From: Aphrophora alni
Lineage: Eukaryota; Arthropoda; Insecta; Hemiptera; Aphrophoridae
Direction: 5' to 3'
DNA: 64,000 nt
Assembly (NCBI GenBank): GCA_963513935.1
Contig: OY740774.1
Location: 82,546,890 to 82,610,889, forward strand
Part shown: one piece after another, positions 1 to 12,412 of the stretch
Layout: the number at the start of each line of letters is the position of its first letter
How positions within the stretch are numbered: the stretch's first letter is position 1
Notes under the pieces: model-generated
Database searches by the model: none
What the model saw: only the letters and a program-made list of their open reading frames with translations
What the model was told of the DNA's origin: nothing
Made by a program: the position numbers and the translations under genes

Positions 1-22
1 AAATGAACAATTACTTTTGTTT

Positions 23-285
23 CTTGTTGTTTAAAGGTAAAAACCTCTCTCCTATCATCGCCTAATTTTTTTAAAAAAAGGAAAAATAGAACGTGAAATA
101 AAAGCCCCTAGCCCTCAATACTTTAATAGAGTAAAGATGGGAAGAGAACAAAAGTTGGCCAAGAGAGACCTAAAGGAAAGATAAAATAGAGGAATCTAAC
201 CCAATACTAATGAAAAAGGTGTAGATCCAGTTAGGGTTTTAGGGTCAGCCAACCCTCACTCACTGAACCCACTGGATGAATGAGA
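23..285 (+). repeat. Dispersed repeat family A, copy 1
   Basis: This is the first of about thirteen copies of a short repeat of roughly 250 bp. In the forward sense it runs from a CTTGTTGTTTAAAGG-like left end, through ATCATCGCCT, an A-rich stretch, GGAAGAGAACAA, GAGGAATCTAACCCAA and GTAGATCCAG, to a right end with a short CGGG/CCCG hairpin in better copies. I see no coding capacity and no terminal inverted repeats. Its size and dispersal suggest a SINE or a MITE, but I cannot identify a convincing tRNA head, so the class is left open. Confidence 0.6.
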
Positions 286-3240
286 GAAACCAAAAGACTA
301 AGTGAAAAAATATAGATAGATCTAGCCAGGATATCTTGGAATTGTCAAGCATGTTTAATTTAAGTGATAATACACAGTTAAATTTGAGTTGGAAACATAA
401 TTAAATATCAAAGTAAGTGAACTAGAGATAACACTCTAGTTAATGTGAAATCATTTATACATTGATTAAAAATAAAAGATAAATTAAAGGTGAAGACGTT
501 AAAAAATTTAAAAAAGTGATAAAAAGGAGGAAAACATAAATTGCAATAGACGTTTAAACAAAAAGTGAGAAAACATGAATTGGAAGAGAAGAGATAAATA
601 AATACAGGAGACTCGTAAATAATTTTTATAGACAATTAAATGTAAAACCACAACTTAAAACACTTACTTGGCTTTTTCCCAAGTGTTGCCGTATTTATGT
701 CCTGCGCCTAACATACACTAAGGATCTATTGTTGGTATTCACAAGTTGGCACAAATTCTCGTCTGTAACAAACAGGTAGACACATAAATAATACAATATT
801 AGATTTTTAAAATTAAAATTATTTTCAAACATGTTTTACTTTTAACTACTAATATTTTATAAAAAAAGATTGTTAATATTCGGAAAAAATGGAAAAATGG
901 AGATTTGTTGTTATACGATTTTTTCACAACACTAACGTACCTTTTTAATCAATTAATTTGACACAAACATTTATTCTTTAGAAAAAATCAATTCTACGGA
1001 ATTTGGTGTATTTATAATTCTTGTCAATTTTTGTGTGTGAATGGACACAAAATTGTTTTGTTTCTGTCGAACTTGAAATCGTTATAATTTTTAAATAATT
1101 CAAATATAACCAAAATAATCCAATTTAACAAATAAACCATAACCGTTTTAACTGTAAATTATTCAGAGGTAAATAATTAGTAAAAAAGGTACAAAAACAT
1201 CTTTCATCGTTAAACTTTGTCATAACGTAATGTTTAATGTTAATAAGGATTAAAATAATAATAATTTAAACATGATATGTTGGCAAATAATTAGGTAGTT
1301 TTATTGAATTTTTTAAAATACAGGAATTACTAAGATACATTAATAACTAAAAGTATATACAAATACATCTAAATATTAATTATTACATACTGGTCATGTA
1401 ATAAAAATTAGCAATGAGACTTTCGATTAACTTTCCCACTTGTATTTTAGTAAATATTATTATTAAACTCATATATTCTTTGAGGCCTTCGTTTAGCCAA
1501 GTTTTCTAGAACGTAAAGTTCTAAGGTTCTTGAGTAAAGTATGTTCTGATAACCAGACCTCCTGGAGGAGCAATGAGTTGGAAGACGGATCATATCGGAC
1601 TACCAAAAACAGGTAAATATGTAGTAACGATCAGCTCCCTACTTCAGTTTCTGCTTTGCTCTGGTACCAATCTTCCTTCGTACAATCTTCTACCCTTTCT
1701 TTCGTTGGTACTGGAGGTTTGAGTACAACAAGCATATACTGCTATTGGTAGTCTGTGGTCGTTATCTAACAGTGATTGTAAAATCACCATTATTGATGAT
1801 TGATTGCACTAAACGGGATAAACAGTGATCAGCGATTCATCGCTCGTTTGAGCTGGGACTTGTTCTCGCCATTTTTGTTAGTATGCGTCTCGTTGTATTT
1901 AATGTATATTTTATTTTTGATATTTCGTTAGTAAATTGTAAAACGAAAAAATATCACGTAGTGAAATGAACTGGATGCAAAATTGTTCACTCTTGGTACA
2001 AAAAATATTGACGTTTGCAATTTGTTGAAGCAAAAATTTTCCTATAAAACTCCAACATCAAACGTATTATTTCTCTACTTGACTAATTTTTTAGCACGAG
2101 ATCACAGTTACTTGTTTGTATTATTTTAGATATGTCACGTAAAAACGTAAATCACTGTGATTTACCGGTAGCAATCACTACTTTCACTACACGATAAAAT
2201 CACCATTATTCCATAACTAGTATTTCCATTACTTGTATTTTAGTAAATCTTATTATTATATGTTAGTAACTCCTATTAACTGTAAACAAACAATATTAAA
2301 AGCAGTGAGATTGTATGACTGCTCAAATAATGAACTACTATTAACCACCATCACCCTGTTCTATATCGAGGAGGAAAACTACATCCTCAATATCGTGTGT
2401 ATTGTCACTTATTGTTCCTGAAACTAAGCTAACGCAGTAACGATTCAATGAAGACGCCTTCCAACATTACAAGACGATCTTACTAAACAATAGCATTGAT
2501 ACTCTTTAATGTTTACATTGCTACTCAATTTACGGCTATTTATAGTGTTTGTCAAAATAATTAGTTTAATTTTAAAGTGTGGGATGATGCTACCACATCT
2601 TATATGGTAAAATTGTCACTGCATTATTCTTCAATTTGTTTTTGACTGTTTAGTTTCATTATTAGGGAAAGAAAAAATTAAAATATACAATTTATATTAT
2701 ACTATAGTAGTAATCATGAATGAATTTGTTTACTAACGTAACCTAAAACTCCAAAGTGTAAAAAACGTAATCAGAAAATATCACAAGTCACCAGAACTGC
2801 ACACTAACACTAGAAATTGCAAACACCAAGTTGAACCGATATTGTCCACTGGTAAACTAACAAATTTAGGCTTAGTCCCTTAGTGAGATTTATCAAATAG
2901 TTTTAACAATGTGAATAACCTTTCTTTTAATTTTCGGTTAATTCACCACAAATTGTGATCACAAGGTCATGTGTTAAATGTTTAGTGAAATGTTGGTTTT
3001 CCTCATTTTTTCATATTCGAGTTCTTTCACTTGTTGAAGAGAGTTGAAATATGCTCTCAAAATGTGGTGCACTAGTTACTATATACTTTTTTCACCCTCA
3101 AAGTTTATACCTGTTTTAAGGTGTTTGCCCGGCAAATCTCGGAACATTTAAATGTTTTTAAAGATCTACAGCTAATAAAGTATTCTGTTTTAATTTTACA
3201 CTTTCTTCGTCTTTAAACATTTTTTTTACAACTTTATATT
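286..3240. other. Gene-free AT-rich stretch
   Basis: I see no gene. Short open frames here have no recognisable motif. Part of it (about 2230-2530) resembles sequence near 43110-43420, sharing TGTATTTTAGTAAATCT and AAACTACATCCTCAAT, so it contains a diverged dispersed repeat. Confidence 0.5.
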
Positions 3241-3273
3241 TGAATGCTTTAATTTCAAAGTGATCTAAGCGCC
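3241..3273 (+). repeat. Left inverted repeat of the DUF7869-like element
   Basis: Reads TGAATGCTTTAATTTCAAAG followed by TGATCTAAGCGCC. Its reverse complement matches 4741-4773 at 30 of 33 positions. It ends internally with the GATCTAAG(C/T)GCC motif, which recurs nearby. Confidence 0.7.
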
Positions 3274-3490
3274 ATAACGTAAATTTTCGGGTAATCAATA
3301 AAAACACTGTAGTTTTATAATAGTTTTATTTCAATAGGGTACAATATTATTTTTACATAAGTTAAAAACATAAAAAAGTGCTCTTATGTTAAAAAATTAA
3401 ATTATTAAAACACACAAGGAAGAAAAAAAATTTGATGTACCCAGTCAGCAGAACGATCTATGTCCATGGCTGGTTTTCTTTCAAACCGAT

Positions 3491-4490
3491 CTAAGTCCTA
3501 TGGATCTTAGGCGCACAAATTGGCGTACAAGTTTCTGTTTGGCTCTGAAATGTAGTCCAGCATAGCACGTAGGTCCTCTTTTTATTTTCAAATATTGGCA
3601 CTGAGGTAGGAAGAATTTCAAGTGTCATATTGGTGAGATCTTCAATCTTAACTCCTTTTTTTAACACGTTGCACTTTTGCCAATCGCCGAAAAAAGATGT
3701 TTTGAAGAGGACATTGTTTGGTTCATCTTTGCAGATTTTCATCATTGATATAGATGAAATTCCCAGTTTTTTAGTTGTTATATAATTTTCTCCTGCCAAA
3801 TCAAAATTAAAAAACTTTTCACTCATGTTCAGAACATGGTTTGTAAGGCCTATGTTTAAATGGTTTGGAAGGCCTAGCTGTAGCTATAATATTCATCACA
3901 TGCTCAACAGTTTCCATCTGCGAACATTTTTTAGCTCGCTTTTCAATCAGCGCAAAATCTCTGTCGGCAGATGAAAAACTGTGCCCTGTCACTAGAAATT
4001 TGTGTTCGATAGTGTCAAACATTCCAATGTATACTAAGTATTTATACAAAAATACTAACATTCTGTTTTTTAACTGACCTGCACAGTTATCGGACCAAAC
4101 AACTAAATGTTTTTTATCAGTAGTTGACAGAAGATCAGAGTTTATTGCTTGGAAGAGACAAGACGCCATCTGATTGCCACCACGTCCCGATTGCCCTTCG
4201 TGCCAAACACACATAATACCATCTGCGTTATTACTAACATGGATTCCAAAATTGTAGCAGGAAAGTTGGCGGCTGTAATACATGTCACTGTGTGTGAGCT
4301 TTGGGATGGGAAAGACTTTCTGTAAGTCCATTACTATATTGATAGTAGTACTGCCCGGTCTTGTGCTACAAATTGCATCATTTTTCATGGTTTCAAAAGC
4401 CTTACCAGCTTTTTTCTGGTGTAGTTCAAGTTTCACTTTAGCTTCACGAGAATCTGGACTTGCGCCAATTATAATTATAATCAAAAACAA
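3491..4490 (-). pseudogene. DUF7869-like transposon protein, frameshifted
   Basis: Two overlapping minus-strand frames make up one gene. The first (4490-3819, 223 codons) has VMDLQ near residue 55, FPIPKL at 60-65, RQLSCYNFGIH at 74-84, WSDNCAGQ at 132-139, KFLVTGHSF at 164-172 and DRDFALIEK at 176-184. From memory these fit the DUF7869 family found in many insect and cnidarian repeat proteins. The second (3826-3491, 111 codons) continues in a frame one base away, overlaps by 8 bases and looks like the C-terminal part, so a single-base frameshift broke the gene. The first frame opens with an isoleucine run from an AT-rich stretch, which is probably intron or non-coding sequence; homology seems to begin near residue 11. 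Conserved acidic residues (D55, D134, D176/D178, E183) suggest an RNase H-like fold, which is inference. Family members are much longer, so this copy is truncated as well as frameshifted. Confidence 0.7.
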
Positions 4491-4740
4491 TTAAAACCTT
4501 GTAAAAAACAATAACAAAGTGTTGTGCAACAGAGCAGTTTCATGTCATGTAAACAAACCAATTCCAAGCAGGTGGCACTTAGATCGAATTGAAAGGCGCT
4601 CCCACTGGACATACACACAGCGCATTCTATGGAAGGCTATAAAAACCAACAGAAAATTATTTGGCATATAGATCTTATAGACGTGCATTGGCGTTGATAC
4701 TTAGATCACTTTGCAATGAAAAAATTTTTTTTAAATTTTT

Positions 4741-4773
4741 GGCACTTAGATCGTTTTGAAATTAAAGCATTCA
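4741..4773 (-). repeat. Right inverted repeat of the DUF7869-like element
   Basis: Begins GGCACTTAGATCG and ends AAATTAAAGCATTCA. It is the inverted partner of 3241-3273, with three mismatches in 33. Related GGCACTTAGATC motifs at 4574, 4663 and 4697 precede it. Confidence 0.7.
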
Positions 4774-4882
4774 TTTCTTCTTCCATCTTTATAGACTTTT
4801 TCATACGGCTATGTCTTAGAAAATGTGTGTTCTTTTTTTAAAAAATACAAGAAAACGCGTTCCTATATTTTGTTAAATTATC

Positions 4883-4885
<3 letters not shown>

Positions 4886-4941
<56 letters not shown>
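4886..4941. repeat. (AT)n microsatellite
   Basis: About 28 uninterrupted TA units. Nothing else is visible from here to about 6030 except a short CCTAACCTAACCTA run near 5071 and T-rich sequence at 5390-5760. Confidence 0.95.
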
Positions 4942-4944
<3 letters not shown>

Positions 4945-6030
4945 CTTTTAACTCTCCGAGCTTATGAAGTACTCTAAAATATACGGTAAGTTTAAACGAA
5001 AAATATTCACTTCAGAGCTTTAAGAAACGAAAACAGTAATTTACCACATGCCTTCAGTCGCTTTCAAACCTAACCTAACCTAGAGATGTGCGTTATTTAA
5101 ACAGTAAAAATAACATGATACTGCGTTGAAGCTGTTATCCGATAATAGGTTCCAACAAACACTATATTATTTTGTAACGCTGAGCGATAACCATAATACA
5201 CTTCTAGCAACTACATGTTGAAGCTGTAAATGGAAAACTGTAACGTAACGAAACGTTACACAGATATCTGTAACTGTGAGACATTAAATAACAATTGAAT
5301 AATCACTAACATAACGTTACAATATATTAAAACATATTACAATACAGTACGATAATCATTCGTGCTATGAACATATGTAAAGTTAAAACTGATTACTCAT
5401 TTCAATTTATTGTTATGACAGAATTTATATTATTCTTATTTATTGAACATGTTTTAAATATGTTTTATAATCTCGTTATTTGTTTTATTACTTATTACAT
5501 ATTTCTATTTTCACCTTATATTTCTATTATTTTGATTTTATATTTTTAATGTTATATATTATCTTACTTTTTACAGTGAACATGTTTTAATGTGTTTGTT
5601 CTTTTTACCAATAGTTGTGTTAATTTTATTGTAATTTTACCAGTTTTTATTATTACTTTTTTTTAATACTGTTGATTCCTTTTTATTAAAGTGAATATGT
5701 TCTTATACATAACTTAATTTTTTCACTTAATAACTGTATTCATTTTATTGTGAACTTTTAAAGATGTTTTTATTTACGTAATTTCTATTTTCTTATACAT
5801 AAATAACATAATTTTAAAATATGTTACAGAACTCGATGTGTTTGTGTTGCATTAATTATGCAATTTACTATTTAAATATGACTACTGGAAACTGTTTATT
5901 AACTGGTTAATTAATTATTTAATATTTAATTAACTCTTTTTACTGGAGCCTGTTACTGAAATGTAGTGACTCATTAGTCATTGGTAATAGATTACTGCAA
6001 AATAACTGTACTTCTCGTCTCTATTATAAC
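4942..6030. other. Gene-free AT-rich stretch
   Basis: Low-complexity T-rich sequence. The one 60-codon frame at 5367-5549 is hydrophobic only because the DNA is T-rich. I see no motif supporting a gene. Confidence 0.5.
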
Positions 6031-6660
6031 CTGGAAAATAAAATTGGAACATTTGAAAGGATAATAAGACAGGAAATTTGATATATATAACTGCATTGTG
6101 CTCATAGAACCCTATGGAAATTCGAAAAAAATCTAACTGATAACGTCAAATCAGCCATTTTACACAGTTTTTTGTTCATATCTTGTGTGTTGTTCAACTT
6201 AACACACTGAATTAGATAAAAATTTGCAGATTTAAATTCTGTCTCAGTGGTACCAACTTCACCTCTCTACGATGTAAAATAGGCAAGTTATTGCCAATAT
6301 ATGAACATAAAAATCTGACATCCTAAGAAAATGTGATATTTCTAACATACGAGATACGACAGTGTCTCACATACACGAGCGTAGCGAAAGAGGCTCCTCC
6401 ACATTGGAGACATTTTAATATATACACTTCTAAAAGGTTCGTTGGAGCCGAGTGGACATTACGATAGAAGTGATATACATAATTACGAGGTACAAAAACA
6501 TGTGTAACAACTGTTTCAAACAAATTTCCCTACTGGATAAGACCCTTGATCTACAAATACAAATTTACATTTCCTACAAGGCCCAAGAAACCAACTTTTG
6601 GGCTACATTTAGAAAACCTGGTTGTATTATATTTTATGATGGGACTGGGTAAGTACCATG
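6030..6660 (+). repeat. Dispersed repeat family C, long copy 1
   Basis: This about 630-bp block matches 48690-49280 along most of its length. Shared phrases include TTTGTTCATATCT, AAATTTGCAGAT, CACCTCTCT, GTGATATACA, ACGAGGT, ACATTTCCTA followed by AAGGCCCAAGAAACCAA, and GGGACTGGGTAAGTA. A shorter copy at about 16445-16630 contains only the right-hand third. Truncation from the left with a constant right end is what 5'-truncated retrotransposition leaves, but no tail or coding sequence confirms this. Confidence 0.6.
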
Positions 6661-8205
6661 ATGGCGCATATTAACTTGTTAAAGTTTATAACAAAGACGA
6701 ACATTCAAGCATCGAATTTTTTTTATCTAGTCGTTATTTTAAAACAGGTTATATTTTTCCTGCTGGAAATTTCCAAAAGTTTGACCCTTTGTATATAATT
6801 TGACTGAAAAATTCACAATTACTGTAATTTTAAAGCGACTATATTGCAAAGGAATTGATACAAGAGATAAATACACTGTAGATAGTCATCTAAAACATAA
6901 TACCACAGAAAGAAAACCTTGGTAGTTTCACACCAGGGTTCACGAGCAATTCAAGTGAAATTAGATTTTGATTGTTTTATAGGCCTAGACAGTAGTCGAC
7001 CTTGACAAAAAACACGGATGTCTGGGGCACAATAAACCACAATTACAACAGATGTTGAGGTAAAGATTGTCAATCTGTGGTTGAATCTGTGATTTTGAAC
7101 CTAACGTCACACGATATTATAATTGAAATTCTCGATACGTTTGAGAAGTTGCACTTTCTGTAGGCCTTGATATTCTCGGTTATTGTGTAGAACGTGGTGA
7201 CGGATTGTTTTTCCTCGTATATGACACATCTGAAATTGAATATAAATATATTGCTGTGCGAATTTGTCACTAATTTGTATTATTTAAACTAAATGATTCA
7301 CTATTGCCTTTCATTGTGTCATTATCTCGGTTATTGTATAAAACACTGTGACGGATTATTTTCCGCTATGACACAAATGGAAATTATTCCAAGTAGATTA
7401 TTATACTTCAAAATAATTGTCTTCTTATGTTGTTTCGTGATTATAGACAATATTTTATAATGCGGTATCTATACGCTTCATTAAGATGTAACATAAATAA
7501 AAAAATACAACAACAACAAATATTTAACAAAAATAACAAGCAACAGACAAAAATAAAACGTAAAAAAACTCATTAAAATACCAATATAACACTATTTATT
7601 TGACCTATCTTAAAATTTTGAAGCAGTTATTTAGGTAAATTTCGAAAAACAAACTGTGAAACAATAGAAGCTAGTAACCAAAACCAAATGTTGTACAACT
7701 TCTCATTCTAGCTATAATTAAAAATAACGCCCAAGATACTAATGACAAAAAGTTAATACATTTTTCAACACACAAATCATAAGAGAATAAACAAAACGTT
7801 GTCTAATATTTAAAATAGTTAATTGATTAGATAGTTCGTCTAATGAAAATCTTTTCCATTTTCTTTGTGCAACTTTCATGACAGACATTTGAATGATTGC
7901 CAGTATGATTAGGCACTACCTTAAAATACAACGAGTTTCTTTCAAAATAGAACAAGATTTGTGACGCTTTTCGGTGAACAATCACCCAGCCTTATCTTGG
8001 TTGAAATTTTGGTTACATTATGATTGAGTCTTCGGTTAGCAAGGCATTCTTGATTGTATGACCGTGATCACCAGCCAGATTGGCAATCACACGGTATTGA
8101 GAAGGCAGAGGATCAGCTGTCATCAACCGTCACAGAAGTAAGAGTGTCCGATAAAGAAACAGGACTGTATGTAGGGTCCCGCAAATTTGTGCAGTTTAAT
8201 TCTTT
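6661..8205. other. Gene-free stretch with a local duplication
   Basis: No gene is visible. Two blocks about 150 bp apart (7181-7245 and 7333-7395) resemble each other around GTGACGGATT(G/A)TTTTCC and TATGACACA, so there is an old local duplication. Confidence 0.45.
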
Positions 8206-8224
8206 CGGGTTAAAATTTTCTAAA

Positions 8225-8460
8225 TTATAATTTCAGGCTTTTATCGGGAAATGGCGTTTTCGATATTCTCACGAAGGGCTATAAAATATGTCGGGCATAA
8301 ATAATTAAATACATTTTAATAAGCGAGTACCAAATACGCTTACAGTGTTTAACCACTCGTATTACAATTAGAGTTGCGTGCTATTACTATTATAATTACT
8401 TAAGTCCTCTAAATTATTGACTTAAATTAACTCACTGAACGCTGATTACAAAGATTGGTG
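8225..8460 (+). repeat. Dispersed repeat family E, copy 1
   Basis: Resembles 45325-45560. Both share GGAAATGGCGTT, ATTCTC, GTCCTCT(A/G)AAT and TTAACTCA in the same order. Non-coding and of unknown class. Confidence 0.45.
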
Positions 8461-8639
8461 TTTGTTGTGAAGAGAATTAAGACATATTTGGATGTGAGTG
8501 ACCACGTTTCCTTTAAACAACCTTAATCGTTGCAGATTTTACAAGTAAAGATAACACAACAATAATTATAAAAACATTGTTTTACAAACCTTTAGGATAA
8601 CTAAGTACAAACATTTAACAAGTTAAAAAAATATATTTC

Positions 8640-9065
8640 ACACTAATTTTTAAATAGGTCGCCATTTACGTTAATGCATAGGTGAGTTCTTTTTACTTAA
8701 CAACATTCTCTAAAGTGGCTTTGTAGACTCCTGTAATAATATTGGTAATGTTTGTTTTTAACTTATGAATATTTTGTGGATTATTTTCAAATAATCGCCC
8801 TTTCAAATAAATCTAAAAAAATAAATAAATAAAAAATCGAATGGGGAAATATCAGGAGATCTAGTTGGAAATAAGCCACTTCCAGTAACTTAGCCGAAAG
8901 TCCTCCAAAACAGCCATTGTTGTTCGCTTATTGCAATGGGCAGAAACTTTCATTTATTTCAAACAGAATAACGAACTGATGCAGGATTTTTTGGTAGAAC
9001 ATGAGTTTAGAGTTTAAAATATTGGACCAACAATGGTGTCTCGAAAGAGCACGCACCAAACCCTA
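8640..9065 (-). pseudogene. Mariner/IS630-like transposase relic, C-terminal half
   Basis: Read on the minus strand, a broken frame translates to pieces resembling the C-terminal part of insect IS630/mariner-like transposases of the DUF4817 type. There is a degraded RSPDLTPLDFF-like block (about 8840-8875 on the plus strand), then an ELK...NI-like block, and finally CINVNGDLF, matching the family's usual CI..NG..F ending (about 8650-8680). The frame is interrupted by stops and small indels, so it is inactive. An N-terminal part with the helix-turn-helix domain is not recognisable upstream of about 9065. The neighbourhood has no other gene, so this is a stand-alone old insertion. Confidence 0.6.
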
Positions 9066-10194
9066 ATCTTTTGACCTTGTAAGGGTTGTTAATTTATCAC
9101 GTGAACGTTTTCAGTAGTCCAGTGCCAATTTTTTTTGCTTTAAATTCATCAAAATATTGTAGCTGAAATTAAATTTTGCATTGAATAACATGTCTGGTTA
9201 ATTTTAGTTGTGTAATAAATTACATATTCTTCCAAGATATTAAGGAATTGTCCTTTTATCTTTATGTAAGTTAGTAATGTTCTTATGAATACCAGTGTAA
9301 GTGTGGTTATCATCAATTGAGTGTTCCGCAAATTTGACCTTTCATTTGTTTTATTGGTTATTTTGTGATTTGATGGGTCTTCCTTAAAAATCTTTTGGCA
9401 AATCTATTTATATAGTTTATAGTAAATTTAACACAGACACATGTGACAATTTAAATTTAAGTGTTTTACACCTGAGGAAGCTGCCAGTGAGTAGCTTAAT
9501 AGTGCTGTAGCAACAATAAAAGAAATAAGAAAGAATTGAAAAGACTATAGGAATCGAGGTGTAATGTATGTAATTATTGAAATGTACATAATTATATGAT
9601 GTAATTTATTTTTGTTAAAAATTAGTTTAATAAAAGTGAAATTAGTAAATAAATATTGTATTTTCTATAAGAAGTGGATAATTATTATTATTATTAAATA
9701 CTCTCTTCTCTACGTTAAACGCCCTGATATTAGTTTGTTTTGTTTCAGTTGAACATTGTCCGTTAACAACTCACCTACAGCCTCAGATCCACGGCCATTC
9801 TGTAGTTGACCTATAGTCTACACCGGTCACAAAATGCCAGTTTATGTAATTTAGTGAACGATACCACTGCAGTTGTTAAACTGGTATTATATTGGCAAAT
9901 CATGATCTTGGTATTTACACTGCTTATTTTTAGAATCAAGCAATAATATTATGTTGAAGATACAAATTGTGCTGAGTGAGTTATTAACCTCATACACTAA
10001 TCATTGGTATTTGTTGTTTTGACGAACATATTTAAAATTGACTGTTTAAAAACATTGCACAAACTTTCCCTCTCACTAATACCCAAAACTAAAGTTTAAA
10101 AAATAATAATAATCCTTCTTAAAAATGTTATTTCAGTTGTCAATTAAGAAGTGAAAACGAACTGTGGATGCTGTCGTTAAAAAATAAATGAATA
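9066..10194. other. Gene-free stretch
   Basis: No gene, RNA or clear repeat is seen. The sequence is AT-rich with short random open frames. Confidence 0.4.
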
Positions 10195-10752
10195 CAGGGT
10201 GTTGCAAAGTTGTGTTACCAAACTTCAGAAGGTGATTTCCCAATCCAAAACTAAAGAAAACGTTCCTATGAATATAAATCCGGAATTCCCTATAATCCGT
10301 CATTTCGTTTTTTTTCACAAAATATTTTTTATATCCAGAAGGATTAATTTGAAACTTGCCATGGGAAACTAATGAGGTAAAGATATATTTTGAAAAAAAT
10401 AACCAACCAAATCCAATAATCCGTTTAAAAATTCCGCCTGCTTAAATTTTTGAAATCTAAATAACTCAAAATGTGAATTTTTCTGAAAACATTTTAACTG
10501 TCACAATTTTGAAACGCGTTATTATTGTATTAGGCTGGTTATATATTTTTAAATAGTTATTTACCTCATTTGGTCAAGTTTCAATTTAATCCATCAAGCA
10601 ATTCTAGAGATAAAATTATTTTATGATAGAACAAAATGGCCGATATCTGGAAAACTAGGCAATAGCAGACATATGCTTAATGGAACTTTTTCTTAGTTTT
10701 GATTTAGGAAACCACCTCCTGAACTTTAGATACACAATTTTTCAACACCCTG
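10195..10752. mobile_element. Mariner-like MITE with CAGGGTGTTG ends
   Basis: The element starts CAGGGTGTTGCAAAGTTGTG and ends with the inverted CACAATTTTTCAACACCCTG. It is flanked on each side by TA (10193-10194 and 10753-10754), the target duplicated by Tc1/mariner transposons. The inverted arms extend about 75 bp, through blocks such as CTTCAGAAGGTGATTTCC against a diverged copy. At 558 bp with no coding capacity it is a non-autonomous element, dependent on a transposase like those now decayed at 8.6 kb and 62.5 kb. Confidence 0.85.
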
Positions 10753-10869
10753 TATATTTAAATAAGAGCCTAACTTGCGTCGCTTGTATAATAAACACGC
10801 CTCAGCACAAGTCGTATTTAATTATTACTGAACCATAAAATCTATTTACATGCAATTTAGCCCACGTGT

Positions 10870-10884
10870 TTAGGTTAGGTTAGG
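10870..10884 (+). repeat. Short TTAGG run
   Basis: Three TTAGG units. Similar short CCTAACC or TTAGG stretches occur at 5071, 24703, 56967 and 63959. Confidence 0.6.
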
Positions 10885-11439
10885 TCACTAATCTCCGTCT
10901 TTAACTAAAATTTGAACAAAATCTGTATAACCAAATGAAAATATTAATTAATGGAATCAATAATGTCGTTATTTTACACTTCTTTATGACTGATAGGATT
11001 GTCCAGAAGATACAATTATTGTTTCGTTAGTAGTTTATACAATTTGTTTCCGGGTATATTTAGTTTTCAGATGATAGATAGCCTTTATTAATCAATAAAA
11101 TTTAACATTTAAATAGGAAAACAATAATTAAAAAGCAATTCTCTTGGGTATCACATCAAAACGAGTTCGATCATTACAATTTTCCCCAAATGTAAGCCTA
11201 AACAATCACAATATTTTTCAATCAAATGAATCATACACGATTTAATATAATACAATATATATTATAAACATTTAAAAAGATATAATCATGCTTAACAAAC
11301 AAAAGAGTGAACAAAGAACATTAAATGCAGATATCCTGGTAGACTAATCCTAATACATATAATTTCAGTTAATATACATGTGACAGGAATAATAATATTG
11401 GTTTTCAAGTATTTATATTCAATCAGTGATCCCATGCTT

Positions 11440-12412
11440 CTGTGTAATAATTTAAGCTTTGGGGATGGATTCGTTACACAAAAATAAATAATAAATTCAC
11501 ATAAAAATGTGTTCAAAAATCGCTTTGTATTCAGAAAACCACCAATTTGTATTTTTTACAAAAAACATTATATCTTTTAAAGTAGTTAAGATATCGAATT
11601 CAGATTTGGCACACATTTTTAATGTAATGTTTTACACGTGTGTAAAAATAATGAAGACTGTAATTATTGTATTATTTTAAAAATAGTGGCCATTTAAAAT
11701 GTTTAACGTTGTATATCTTAAAAACCATTAATTTTACAAAATAATTACAAGACACAAAAAAAAGAATATTTTTCTTTTAATTACAAATAAAATGAGTTTT
11801 TAAATTTTTTCTGTAAGTCAAAGGACAGTCGAGTTATTGTCAAAAACTGAAAACATTATTTCTTTGTTAATAAGATAATAATTATGTTGGATAAAAACAT
11901 AATTTTAGCCGAAGATTAGGTTAAAAGCAACATTTTATGTTATTTTTTAAATTCTGATCTTGGTTGTTGTAGACACTAGACAACTACCTAGATTTTTCTG
12001 ATTTCTGTTTTTTATCAATAACTCGACTATCCTTTAACATATAGAAAAAAAAGAAAAACTCATTTTATTTGTTGTTAAAAGATGAAACTTTTTTATCTTG
12101 CAGTTTTTTGTAAAATTAATAGTTTTCGAGATATTCAACAATAACAAATTCAACGGCCGCCATTTTAAAAATAAAACAAATACAATCTTGATTTTTTGCA
12201 CACTTGTAAAAAATTACAAAAAAAATATTTACACCTAATCTGAACTTAATATCTTAACTCTTTCAAAAGATTTATTTTTTAAAACAATTCAAAATAGGGG
12301 ATTATAATATCTGAAAACAAACAAGTTTCGAACACATCTTTATATGAACTTTTTTACGTAAGAAATCCGCTCCAGAAGCTTGTCAAAGTATTTCAAAAAC
12401 ACCCTGTATAAT
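11440..12412. mobile_element. Fold-back mariner-like MITE with arms of about 400 bp
   Basis: The halves 11460-11870 and 11990-12400 are imperfect inverted copies. For example, GTCAAAGGACAGTCGAGTTA in the left arm corresponds to the inverted TAACTCGACTATCCTTTAAC in the right arm, and AAAATGAGTTTTT appears inverted as AAAAACTCATTTT. The right end reads ACACCCTGTA, the same mariner-type terminus as the 10195-10752 element. The left terminus has decayed and is not clear. There is no coding sequence. The arms could form a very long RNA hairpin if transcribed. Confidence 0.7.

Larger units (their letters stand above)
3241..4773 (-). mobile_element. Inverted-repeat-bounded element carrying a DUF7869-like gene
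   Basis: A 33-bp inverted repeat (30 of 33 positions matching) begins at 3241 and ends at 4773, enclosing the minus-strand DUF7869-like gene. Several shorter copies of GGCACTTAGATC lie near each end in mirrored orientation: on the left at about 3262, 3454, 3488 and 3502, and on the right at 4574, 4663, 4697 and 4741. Terminal plus oriented subterminal repeats are the usual layout of a cut-and-paste DNA transposon with transposase binding sites. I could not identify a clean target-site duplication, so the exact ends may lie slightly outside these repeats. At 1.5 kb it is probably internally deleted compared with full-length relatives. Confidence 0.55.

Noticed and set aside
5367..5549. Hydrophobic 60-codon frame resembling a membrane peptide
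   Set aside because: The residues follow from T-rich DNA. There is no homology or conserved context.
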